Assembly: GCA_025766275.1 (NCBI GenBank)
Contig: JAFKAC010000003.1
Coordinates: forward strand, 2,852,001 to 2,916,000
Length of the DNA stretch: 64,000 bases
Source of the DNA: Lactarius indigo
Lineage: Eukaryota; Basidiomycota; Agaricomycetes; Russulales; Russulaceae
Direction: 5' to 3'
Made by a program: the position numbers and the translations under genes. The notes under the pieces are model-generated. The model saw nothing but the letters and a program-made list of their open reading frames with translations. It was not told where the DNA came from and did not search any database. Of the stretch, positions 46,468-57,652 are shown one piece after another (the stretch's first letter is position 1; the number at the start of each line of letters is the position of its first letter).

Positions 46468-47054
46468 TGCGTGTTCTAATTTGTGTATGTGGCAGGGGTC
46501 ATAAGAACAGTGTATGATACAATGGTTCATCGGACGAATGGTTTGCAAATATGACTGCTATAAATGCGCGTGAGAAACAATATAGTGCTAGTAGAGAACG
46601 TTCGGCGAGCGTATGCACAACCGAGGGAATTGTACAGTAGTAGGTGTCGTAATCGGTATAATTGCAATTGAGATGAGTGCAGAAGATGCTATGAAGAACT
46701 AAGAAACACTGGTCAAGAGAAATAAGAAGTAAGTCGAACAGCAAACAGATACATGGCACGAAACTCTAACTCAGATGTCCGATCGAACGAGCCAGAAACA
46801 AGAACACTCATCGCATGAGAGGTAGCGTTTGGCCACCATTCCCCACGCGCCGAACTGCATCGACAGCTCCATCGCAGGAAGAATCATCGCTGCTACGTTG
46901 GGCGCGCTTGATACTTGGGCGCTTTGACATCCGCATGTCGCCTCTCCTATCTTCCTTGGGGAGTTCTGTCGGCGAGGCGCGGCGCTTGCCTTGGCTGGAA
47001 GACACTCCCATGCTGGACTTGCTCTCCTCTCCGCCACTGCTGCCACTCCTCATG
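46468..47054. other. Convergent 3' region of SBDS and the phosphatase
   Basis: The stretch is about 590 bp. Open frames at 46771-47050 overlap on both strands but carry no motif, and they lie beyond the phosphatase stop. I see no supported gene. Confidence 0.4.
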
Positions 47055-50000
47055 CTACCGGTCGGTCCACTTCCGCTTTCGCTTGTAGGTGGCTGGCTCT
47101 GCCGGAGCGGTAGGAAGTCGTGCGGACACGAGCTTCGACAATTCCTCCAGATCAGTGTCTTTCCACGTTCGGCCATACAGCTTGCGTTCCTCGTCCATCA
47201 AGATCAAAACGCCTTCGATCACCGCACGATGCACGAAAACGTATTGGCGTAAACTTTGGCATAAGCTCATGCGTTGCTCTCGCATGTCCTCGATGACACG
47301 ATGGATTGGCTCGTCGAGTGTCGACAGCAAGATAGGACTGTGTCGATCGTCGTGTAACCGCCGTGGTCTAGTATAGTCGAACGCGGGTGGAGAGTGCTGC
47401 TCCTGACTGGGATTGGGACTGCGAGTAATATGGGTCCGAATTATTGGGAGGCGAATCTTCGTTACCCGGTGGCGATCCGGTACTCTTGCCCAAGATGGGC
47501 AAGGGCAACCGAAGACCCGAGTTCTCCAAGTCAGTCTTAGTCGCAGAAGACAGGTCCATGACAGATGGGTCGGTCGGAAAGGTATCAGGGGATCCACTCT
47601 TCGTGGATGAGAGTAGCGATGAGGGACCCGTGGAGTGTCCTCGCGAGGAGTCAGACGTGCCTTCGGTGTCTGGGGGTATAGAAGAACCAGAAGCACGCTT
47701 TGCGACGGGTCGGGCTATTTTCGCAGCCGGCAAGAGCGCTGACGACAGTACCACAGAAGACGAGGCAGATGACCAAGGGACACCGCTCGCTTGTGCAGCA
47801 GTAGCGGAAAATGCTCGAGAGCGCTGATTTTCACCGAAAGCTGTGGTCAGCGTACTGAATGGTCGAGTAGTGATATGCAACTCACATCAGGTCCGGCAGG
47901 GGAGAAACTGCGTGGGCTCGAAGATCTCTGCAAGGAAAGCGGGAGGCTCAGCGCTGAGACGTCAGAGCGTGCTGAATCGGACGGGGACAAGGAGCGAGAA
48001 AGGGCTTGCGGAACTGCAGAAGTGACCGAGTCGCCAGATGCAGTGGCAAGTCGTGATTCCTGGATGGAAATCGAAGATGGGGAGGAAAGTGGCTCTGATG
48101 GGTGACTCCCTGGAATCCAAGTCTGCAGCTTGTTCCGATCGGTAGCTGTCCATGGAGACGTAGCTGCGAGGTTTATTGCGTCGAGGTCCATAGGCGTAGC
48201 ATACGAACGCTTGCTTTCCCTCCCAGCCGGCCCGGTCGATAAGGGAGAGATCACACCAACAACGGGGACGTGCAAGACCGCCTTACGGTCGTCCACCGCA
48301 AGCTTCATGACTAGACCTGGAACAGGTGGAGCAGACCCTCCAGCAGAGGCTTCATCGACGTCCATCGCCGCTATCTCGTCACTTGAGGACGAACGATCCT
48401 TCTCACTTGTGCTGCTGCCACTAGTGTGTCCAATCCTTTCAGGTACTGTCTCTTCCACCGCGATTTTCCACCACTTGCAGACCCTCGCGTCGTTTCCTCA
48501 TCTCGCGGCGTATGCCATCCAGAACAGGCATCGATTGCGATGAAACCACCCGTGCGACCAACGCCAGCAGAGCAGTGCAAAAGCACGGGGCGTTCGCCCA
48601 ACGCATGCTTCGTGATACCTGAGTCGGAGTCGATTGAATCGAGTCTTGGGCTGCTGGCACCGCTACCGCTGCTGCCGCTTCCAGTCCCGCTAGGACTTAC
48701 GTCGCGGCTATTGCGAACGGTGGCACCTCGCGGGCGAACTGTGCCCATTATAGAGCGACCACGCCAGTCATCAGGGCGGCGAGGACCTTCCCATACTCCG
48801 CGGGCTTCCTCGCTAATCTCGACCTCGCGCTCAACTTCTCGGATGAGGTCGAGCACGCCACGCGTGTCGCTCGGGACGTTGAGGTCTGGCCAGTCGAGAT
48901 ACTGAAACTGTACAATGCGTCGGGGGGGTAGGTGTGAGAAGCACGTATGGGAAAGCTCGAGCACTCGTTTGACGGTCGACCGACGGGAATTGCCGGCGCC
49001 ATTGCCAAAACTTGACTCGGCAGGCGCGGTCCGATCTCTGTACATGAATGGGAAGGAGGCTTCGCCAGGCGCCCTGCGGTCCGATTTTTCGTACTCGTCG
49101 ACCGCACCGGTGACCTCAAGGAGTTTGAGGCGGAGGGGCCCAAAGTTATCGCCCGCCCAGTAGTTGCCGCACTTGACAGTCGATCCCTCGACCTCGCGAG
49201 TGAGCATGACGATCACGTGTACGTTTTGTTCCCACACTAGCCTAGCAACGAGAAGCTTTCAGACACACGTTCGAAGGAAAAAGGAGAACTTGGTACACAC
49301 AACCAAAAGTCGTTAAACGTTTCTGGTAAAGGGCCCTGAGTCGCAATGTACCGCTTCTTCGTGCCGAGAGGTTGGACAAATGATGCGTTGACATAGTCGT
49401 CGGTCGAGGAGGGTATTGCCGGAGTATTTAACGGGAGTTGAATGGAGCGCGAGCTGGAAAGTGATAGAGTGACTGGAGGGAGGAAGTCAGCTGGCTGAGG
49501 GAGAGTGAGTGGGTGGAGGGTTCCAGGATTTGAGCCGGAGGGTGGTGTCGGTAGCTTCCCAATTGACCGCTGCTTTTTCTGGAGGCGTACACGTGCGTGC
49601 TCAAAGGGCCAAATGTTACGATACCTATCAAAGGCGAAAATGCGAGCGTTAAAAGTCACTCCTTTGCAGTATCACCTAGCCGAGATGCTTTACTCACCTA
49701 TTCTTCGCCCCTTTTTCCACGCCAGCGGTGATGCTATATGGAAACTCCCTGGATCCGTGCTTTCCTCGTGAGGAACGCCCCATGCCCTTGCTGCGCAGCT
49801 TGCTCCTCTTCTTTGACTTGCTGCCCTTTGTCTCGCCCTCCAGGACCCGCCCGCTCTCCCTCGAATGGTGCTCCATTATACCCATGAGTCGCCGTTGTTC
49901 TCCAAGCTCGATACGATAAAATTGCATGGCAAGCGCTTCAGAGCCTTCGGCTTGTGGGTCCTCCGGTATCATCGCAGAGGCATTCGTGGGGAAAATCGCA

Positions 50001-51415
50001 GGCGCCAGCGCAGGGGGGTCTGTGTGATCGTAGCCGCCCGCATACTCCCTGCCGCTCCCGCTGTCATCACCGCTGTCACTGCTCGAGTCGCTGTGGTCCT
50101 CCCCGCTCATACCACTCCCACTGCCGCTTCCACTCATACCTTCGAAGTGATCTTCAGCATCCGATACATCTTCATCTGCGCCAGCCCATCGCCCGAGTTC
50201 TCTCAACCACATAAATGGCAATTCGTCAATCCGATTCTTCGCGATCCGGCTAATCTTGAGTGGGATACGTTCAGTGATCCCGTGCGATAGCTCAACATTT
50301 TGCCGGATGGTATCGTAGAATGGATTGTATGCCACACTGGGACCAGGGTCGGAGGAGGACTGTGGAACTGTGGCAGCACCTGGTACGGAAGGTCTGGAGA
50401 CAAACTCTGTACGAGACGATGGAACAGGGCCGGATGTGGGGTTCAGGTCCCGTGCAGCTGCCTGGTATAGCTTGTGATGGGCAGAACCGGAACGCTGTGA
50501 GGTAGTAGAGCTGAGAGTGAAGGCGCTCATCGGTAAGTGTTTTGTGCGAAGAAGGGTGGGACGATTGGTTGACATTGAAAGTGCTCCTTGACGAGACGAC
50601 GCGTCCGCCGGGTCAGCATGCTCAGCACCTCCGAGGTAGTCCGAGTCTGGGAACGGCGGCGGGGAAGGCGTATCTTCGTCGTCGTCATCGTCTGTGACTT
50701 GACTCAAGTCAAGAAGATATTGTTGTTCCCGAAGAACGGCCTGAAAGCCGCCCTTGAGCCAGCTGAGGTGCAACTCGTTCGATGGACCAGCGACCCCACT
50801 TGGCTGTGGATCCGCAGAAAGTCCAGCCTCGGCGCGGAATTTGCGGAGAAGACCAAGAATGTTGCTATTGTCCGGAAGAACGGCAGAGTCAGTGTCATAA
50901 ACGAGGATGCGCTTCGCAAGACGCCACTGAGAAAACTTGCGACGCGCGACTCTGTTGGGCAACATCTCAGCCAACTTCGACGTGGAGAAAAGGGGGCGCT
51001 TGAGAAGAGTGGATGGGACGGAAAGTGGCACGGCATGGGGTACACGGGAGGCGTCATAGGCGGGGAGGGGGCGGATATCAAGGATGAGAGTATGAGGATC
51101 AGAAAAGATCTCAGGTAAATCAGCGGGAAGGACGGGAGTGAAGAGGGAGGCGGATGCTGAGGGTGCGGGTAGATGGTGTGGGTGCGGGCGGGTAGGGAGG
51201 TGAGGGGAGGGGAGATGATTGTTGCGAGGAATTGAAGGAAGAGACAGTGAGAGGGGGGTTACTCTGCTGTTAAGCGGGGCGGGGATGGAGGCGACGGGTG
51301 CGCCAGTGATGGTGTTGTATCTCTCGTCGACGGCTTTGGCGAATAGATCAGTTGCGCCGTCTTCGCCGTCAGTGACAACGGGTTGGTTCTGATGAGGGAG
51401 GGAGAAGAAGTCCAT
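47055..51415 (-). CDS. Rhodanese-tyrosine phosphatase (Pyp1/Ptp2-like), with frame breaks
   Basis: The start [20 protein letters not shown] leads to a rhodanese-like domain ([32 protein letters not shown]) and ~300 disordered residues with Ser/Gly/Asp tracts. The tyrosine phosphatase domain begins [14 protein letters not shown], then [20 protein letters not shown], the WPD loop [11 protein letters not shown] and catalytic P-loop [13 protein letters not shown] low-complexity insert of ~380 residues precedes [12 protein letters not shown] and the Q-loop region [17 protein letters not shown]. Fungal relatives switch off stress MAP kinases. Extra bases near 48528 (GG) and 48464-48467 (TTTT) must be removed to keep frame, and a third shift lies near 47400; one intron junction near 47850 stays unresolved. 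Confidence 0.8.
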
Positions 51416-52861
51416 TGTGAGGTAAGGAGGAATGGACGAGTTGTGGAGAGAGAAAAGTGCTCAGAGACGAGAGAAAGGGACGAGACGAGTGGTTCATAGT
51501 CGTAGTCATAGCCATTTCCCCCCGCCCGCGCCAGTGTTCTAGGCTGGGCTGCCGGTGACCCTCATCTCATTACGCATGACGTCACTCCCATCTTTTTTTT
51601 CTTTTCTTTTTTTTCATCTTCCCGCTTCAAATAAAATATCGACTCGGTACAAAATAATCGAAAAAAACATCGTGGTCAATCCCAGCGCACTCCGAGCAAT
51701 ATCCCTCCGACCTCTCACCTCGGGTGATGAAAGTAAATAATGTCCATCTTTGGACACAGTCTCGAACCTTTCGACGTCAATCTAGTACCCCACCGCCAAT
51801 CAAACCATTCCCCTTCCACCCGTCCGCCACCATCGCACGTGCTTCTTCGCTCCACCCAATCCCCTGTTCCATGGAACCGGTCTAGACCCCGTCCTCTGTT
51901 CCCTTGTCTCCCTAAACACCTCCGTGCCTCCGACAGCTCCACAAACATCCGTGTGAGGTCCGGTGACTGACACGACAACACGCTAGCCTCGTTTTCTTCG
52001 GCTCTAGACATTGTTCACGTTGGTTAGCTCGAGCTTGTGTATTGGGGCACATGGGGCACAATGTTAGGTTCTGATGGAAACCATAATCCGTAGCCAATTA
52101 CAAACCGTCCAATCTTATCGAGCGCCTGGGAAGGTTGCCTGGTTATCTCTTTCCTTTTTTTCTGGGCCTCGGGCCTCGACCTCGAGAGTTGCCAGTACTT
52201 CTATGCCACGTGCCGCATTTTACTCACGACCTCGCGATTCCTGACAATGTGCCTGACGGGGCCTTCTGCGCAGTGAGTTCGCCACGGGTTTCGCGCCCGA
52301 CCTGCGGAAACTTACATCCCGATTGATGACTCTCATCTCGATACACCAAGGCTCACTTCCCTGACGTCATTCGGCGCCTATGACATCCCCGCCCCTCTCG
52401 GCATCATTCTATTGATTGCCGGCGTCTCTGTCAAATACCCGTCCGTAAGGACATATTCTGTACACAAAAACCACCCCCGGAAATCTCGAGTGTTCTCCCC
52501 GGTTGGAAACATCGACTGTGCACAAGCACCACGACCCAGCGCTACCTATCAATTCTACTTTCCTTTCCCCTTGTGGGTTCACAATACCGCTGGCGCAAGA
52601 ATCCAGTCTCGGCCTCACCAATACCGGGCTAGATGCATACTCACGTCATAGAGTAGCATACATTCCGTGACTCGACGTCGCAGCCCCGTACCCTTCAAGC
52701 GGAGATATTGCACAACGTGCGCCACTGTATTCTACCTAAAAACCACTTTCGATCTCTACCGCAGTCGTTCCGGATCCCACTTTCCCATTCTTCGTTCTCG
52801 CTCTAGTTCTATGGAACACGCTTTTGCGCCGCTTTGCACAGGGGTTCTTAGCCAACAGACG
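51416..52861. other. Intergenic upstream of the phosphatase, downstream of ALG1
   Basis: About 1.4 kb. T-rich tracts near 51590-51620 and an AT-rich patch near 51630-51665 may mark the phosphatase promoter. Short frames such as 51740-51970 are proline-rich, without motifs. I see no supported gene. Confidence 0.45.
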
Positions 52862-54828
52862 TCATCCAGCGACGCGAACATTCGGCACCACAAGCGGCCG
52901 CACTACCCTTGTCCAGTTGTCATCCCACGAGCTCCACTCCCACCCTTCGTCCTCGCCCCTGTGTGGCCCTCTGGGGTCGAGAACACGCCTGAACGAATTT
53001 CGTAGATTTTCGAGCATCGGCGTTTTTGGAAACCCTTTTAGAAGTGCCTGCGATTATCGACCGCCCCATATGGGTATTTCAATTATCAGGTTCCTCACAA
53101 ACAAAGCGAAACATGACTTACCTCAAGTTGATCGACAAGCCCAGCGGCGTTCTGGAATATGACGCCGTTCTTTCCGCTTACGACGAGTTCCGATAGGCTG
53201 TGGTGAATTCGAATTACCGTCCTCGATCTTGTACAGGATGCGGCACTCACCATGCGAAGTCGAGTGCACACACGGGCACACCACACCCAAACATGTCCAC
53301 GATCTTCATTGGCAGATCCAACGCCGAGGAACTTGAATGCAGTGAGATACCCAGGTCTGCGGACCCTATTCCCACAACCAATCAGTCAATTGACACTCGC
53401 GGATGCGATGGGGGTACAGAGTAAGCGCACCAAGAAGCAGGGGGTAGTCTTTTGGCTCGAGCCAAATGCTTATGACGCGTACCCATAGCCAAGGATCACC
53501 TTGTCCAATTTGAAGAGCCTCCGCCCTGCGCATATACGCATCGCGCAGAGGACCCTTTCCTGTTACAAACATCAAGACACGAGGTAACGTCCCATGCGCA
53601 GCCCGAGCACGTCGTTCATAAACCGAGAGCGCGTCAAGGAGGATCGAGAAATCTTCATCCTCCGTCCAGCTCGTGCTGCTCACGAGCACGGCAGGGCGGT
53701 CGGGTCGCATGCTCGGGAGTGCAGCAGAGGTCACTTGAGTGAAGGGCGTAGAGGTTGGCAGGTTGTACGCTGGGAGAAACCCTTTTGGAAGGGAAGGCGA
53801 GATGCGAAGGAAGAGCTGGAAGGGAGGTAGTGAGTAACATAAAGTCAGTGTCAGAGTTTTTGATACCTCATGAATTTCTGATGCATTGGCAGGGTGGAAG
53901 TGTGCAGGAGGCCGATCATGGAGAATGGCCTTGAGACCCCTTTGAAGGCGTCTCTGTACTCGATATTTGTAAGAGGAAAGTATATGGCTCTTACTGTAAG
54001 TCCCACTCCTTGACGAGGAAGTCGTGCATAGCCCTTGTCACGAACAGGTGGGCATACGCGAATTGACCAAACTTCGCTTCGATCCTAATATCGATTCAGT
54101 TTACCGCTCTATAGAGGAATGATGGGCGAGATTACAGCTTAGCGAGCCTCACGAATACGTGATTAGGCCCCAAGTTCAAGGCAAGAATGCTATAACCGAG
54201 GTTATGCCAGTCTATGATGACTTTGCTTCCAAGCAGTGTACCCGCTAGCCATACCAAAGGTAGGGTAGGGATGCTAGGTGGATTCTTCGCCATTGTTCTC
54301 TGCCACGTTGTGGGAGATAGTCAGCAAACTCACCTGCACCAGGATAAACTCCGGAGGATGAGGTATACGCCAGAGAAGAGCATGCAGGATGGAGATCACT
54401 TGCTGGGCAATTTTTACAGGCGCAAAGATGATAAATGGTAGGTTTCTAAGAGATGGAGGCAGCTGCGAAAGATATAGAAAGTGGACATGCGGGAGAGAAA
54501 GCAACGAAGGCACTGGTTTAGAGCCTGCAACAGACTACCAGTTCTGACATGAATGGGTCGACGCAGGGTGAGACGGACCTCCGTATCCAATGAGAAAGGT
54601 CTCGAAGTGTAACTTGGCAAAGCTCTCCGCATGGTACATCATGCGTGGGCTCCTACCGATGTCCCCGAGAACAAGGATCGCCACCGACCGTAGGCTGGGC
54701 TTGCTCGATGGTCTTTTCGTTAATACCCTCCATGCTATGCCGAGTGGTAGAATAGCAGAGAGTATAGCAGAGAGTATTTGAGGAAGAGTAAGCATGGCTC
54801 GGAATGTAATGTGGGAGAGCCAGGCCAT
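52862..54828 (-). CDS. ALG1: ALG1 beta-1,4-mannosyltransferase
   Basis: ALG1 adds the first mannose to GlcNAc2-PP-dolichol on the cytosolic face of the ER, building the N-glycan precursor. The start [13 protein letters not shown] at 54828 is followed by a membrane anchor ([15 protein letters not shown]). The first fold half has [20 protein letters not shown] and, after an intron, [16 protein letters not shown]. Next are [40 protein letters not shown] and [11 protein letters not shown]. The donor-binding half has [40 protein letters not shown] and [17 protein letters not shown]. The C-terminus is [19 protein letters not shown]. All introns are canonical and in phase. Its start lies 77 bp from that of NFU1. 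Confidence 0.92.
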
Positions 54829-54905
54829 GACCCGGCGTTGTGCTGACTAACTTATGGTACACACCAGGACTACATAGCTGACTCGAACCTCGTAGGCTGA
54901 CGGCC
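54829..54905. promoter_or_regulatory. 77-bp divergent promoter of ALG1 and NFU1
   Basis: The two start codons are only 77 bp apart, so the transcripts must start within this gap or inside the opposite gene's leader or coding region. No clear TATA box is visible. Confidence 0.5.
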
Positions 54906-55886
54906 ATGCTCTCCTCAAGAACAGTTTCTATTTCCTCATTCACCAGGTTCCCGTGCTGCAAGCGACTGGCCCCGCTTGGAAATGTGATGCGCACCATTCA
55001 TACGACACGGCCACGGTCGGCGGCTCATAGACACACACTCTTGACCACTGCTGGTGTCCGGCCGGGCATCACATCCGCGAGTCGAATCAATCCATTAATG
55101 AGTACGTCGTCTTAACCACGACCTTTTCCCCCTTCTTTGTCTGATCCGAAGCAGCCCGCTCTATGTTCATCCAGACGGAGACGACCCCAAACGAGGATTC
55201 GCTAAAGTTCATCCCTGGTGCGTCCGTCATGGATACGGGCTCTGCGGAATTCCTCGACACTCGTACGGCGCTCACGTCTCCCCTCGCGCTGCGATTATTC
55301 GGCATTGAGGGCGTCAAGGCCGTGTTTTACGGGCCAGACTTCGTCACGGTGACGAAGGACTCTGAGAACCCCTGGTCGGTCGTCAAGCCCGAGGTATACT
55401 CCATCCTCATGGAGTTTTTCTCGTCCGGACAGCCGCTGTTCCGCTCTGAAGAGGACAGGGTGAACGCAGGCCCGCAGGACACGCGCATTTTGGATACGGA
55501 CTCGGACACGGTCGCAATGATCAAGGAACTGCTGGACACGCGCGTAAGACCGGCGATTATGGAGGACGGTGGCGATATCGAGTACCGCGGGTTTACCGAC
55601 GACGGGATCGTGCAGATTAAGTTGAAGGGCAGCTGCCGCGGATGTGACTCGAGCACCGTTACGCTAAAGGGCGGTATTGAGCGCATGCTCATGCATTACA
55701 TTCCGGAAGTCAAGGGGACGGAGCAGGTACGCCTACTTCGCTCCCTCATTCCCTATCCACCCACATTGCTGAGTAACTGAGCAGGTTTTGGACGAAGAGG
55801 AAAAGATCGCACAGGATGAGTTCAGCAAGTTCGAACAGCGATTACATCAAAAACAACAACAAGCGGGAAAACGCGACTCGGAGTAA
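54906..55886 (+). CDS. NFU1: NFU1 mitochondrial iron-sulfur cluster carrier
   Basis: Nfu1 passes 4Fe-4S clusters to mitochondrial enzymes such as lipoate synthase. The N-terminus (MLSSRTVSISSFTRFPCCKR, then RTIHTTRPRS) looks like a cleavable mitochondrial presequence. After an intron, RSMFIQTETTPNEDSLKFIP begins the Nfu N-terminal domain, with FLDTRTALTSPLALRLFGIE and FVTVTKDSENPWSVVKPEVY. The C-terminal NifU-like domain has IKELLDTRVRPAIMEDGGDI and the cluster-binding CxxC in LKGSCRGCDSSTVTLKGGIE. The tail (EEEKIAQDEFSKFEQRL) is charged and Gln/Lys-rich. Three exons join in frame. Confidence 0.94.
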
Positions 55887-56188
55887 GTATATTCATAGAA
55901 AGAAAGGAGCCTTGTGCTCACCTACTCGCGACAGTATGGCACAGTACATGAGCACATAACCAGATTGTCTAGTTATCTTCTGATTAATGATCCACGTAGA
56001 CGCATCCTATTGTGTACCTCTACTCATTTATTCGCACTCTTTGCATCCCGGCTTCCCACACTTGAGGTTCCCGAGTGGTCTTGTGCGAATGATCGTGTAT
56101 GGCTCCTTGCTCCCGGTTCCCACGGTACTTGCTGCCGAAGAGGAGAGCATGACCGGGGCTCAGTGTCGTACGCACGTTAGCCTCAATC
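55887..56188. other. Intergenic between NFU1 and HEM3
   Basis: About 300 bp separate two genes on the same strand and must hold the NFU1 3' end and the HEM3 promoter. No TATA box or clear binding site is seen. Confidence 0.4.
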
Positions 56189-57346
56189 ATGTCTGCAGAA
56201 CAGCGCCGCATCGTGCTCGCATCGCGCTCATCCCAGCTCGCACAAATCCAGACCAACATCGTACTCGACACGCTGAAGAGTGCGTTCCCAGACCGTGCAT
56301 TTGGCACGGCCTTCATGTCGACGCAGGGCGACAAGAACCAGTCGCAGGCGCTCTACCTCCTCGGAGGAAAGTCGCTCTGGACCAAGGAGCTTGAGGTGGC
56401 GCTCCTGGAGGGCGAGGTCGACATGCTCGTCCATAGCCTGAAGGATGTCCCGACGGTGCTCCCCGAGGGCTGTGCACTCGGGGCGATCCTCGAGCGCGAG
56501 CATGGCGAAGACAGCCTAGTCGTGAAGAAGGGGTATACTTATGGCGGAAAGACGGTGCAGACGCTCGACGATCTTCCCGTGGGCGCAGTGGTCGGGACGA
56601 GCAGCGTGCGGAGGGTCGCGCAGCTCAAGAGGCGGTACGCAGGCCTGGTCTTTCAGGACGTGGTACGTTCCCTCTCCCTGCTTTTCTGCTTTTCTCACCA
56701 AAGAAAAAAAAAAACACCCAAGCGAGGCAATCTGTACGTCTTATCTCACGGCATGCCTTGCTCAGTGCTGATTATATATATATAAAGTAACACGCGTCTC
56801 GCAAAACTAGACGATCCAAACGGACCGTACGCCGCCCTGATCCTCGCCAAAGCCGGACTCGTCCGCCTCGGATTTGGCGACCGAGTGACGTCCGATATCG
56901 TCGCCCCAACGCTCTTTCACGCCGTCGGGCAGGGCGCGCTGGCGGTCGAGATTCGCGCGGACGACGCTGAGGCTCGTCGGCTGTGCGATGCGCTCACGCA
57001 CTGGCAGACCTCGTGGCGCTGCCTCGCTGAGCGCGCGCTCCTGCGTGTACTTGAGGGCGGGTGCAGCGTGCCCGTCGGCGTCCAAAGCGAACTGGTGGTA
57101 GTGCCCGCTGCGGGTGAAGCGCGCCAGGGGCGGCTGAGGCTCATGGGGACCATCACAGCGCTCGATGGGCAACGCCACGTCGAGCGGGAGATCGAGCAGG
57201 ACGTGAGTAGCTTAGAGCGGGCGGAGGAGCTTGGGGCGCAGTTGGCGAAGTCACTGGTTGAATCGGGTGGAAGGGAGATATTGGACGAGATCACGAAAGA
57301 CCGAGAACGGCGGGCGGGTCAAGTGGAGGAGAGCATAGTGCAATAG
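56189..57346 (+). CDS. HEM3: Porphobilinogen deaminase (hydroxymethylbilane synthase)
   Basis: Hem3 condenses four porphobilinogens into hydroxymethylbilane in cytosolic heme synthesis. The start [20 protein letters not shown] has the family SRxSxLA motif. Next are [40 protein letters not shown] and [15 protein letters not shown]. Then [15 protein letters not shown] ends the first large exon. An 11-nt exon (56723-56733) supplies RGNL of the [12 protein letters not shown] motif that contacts the dipyrromethane cofactor. The last exon has [25 protein letters not shown] and the cofactor cysteine in [11 protein letters not shown]. About 345 residues fits the family. An AT repeat sits in the second intron. 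Confidence 0.95.
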
Positions 57347-57652
57347 AACAACATGGCGTGAAAAGAATATTACATGTTTTGTATGTGTAGATAGAAAGTG
57401 TGTCTCATTGGGGTCTGCGTTGAACCAGAATGCTAGTCAACATGGACTGCAAAGAGAGTCGCTGTACGTCTCCGCGAGCGCCTGGAACTCCCTGAAAAGA
57501 GGAGTCCAAGTGACTCTAAGGCAGAGACGAAAATCATGGTTTTGAAATGAGCGATTCTCGGGAAATTGAACGGTTTGTTATTTGGTCCTGCTTGGCAGGA
57601 CAGGATTCTCCTCCGCGCCATTCCTTGCCCGGTGCCCATCATACACCCACAT

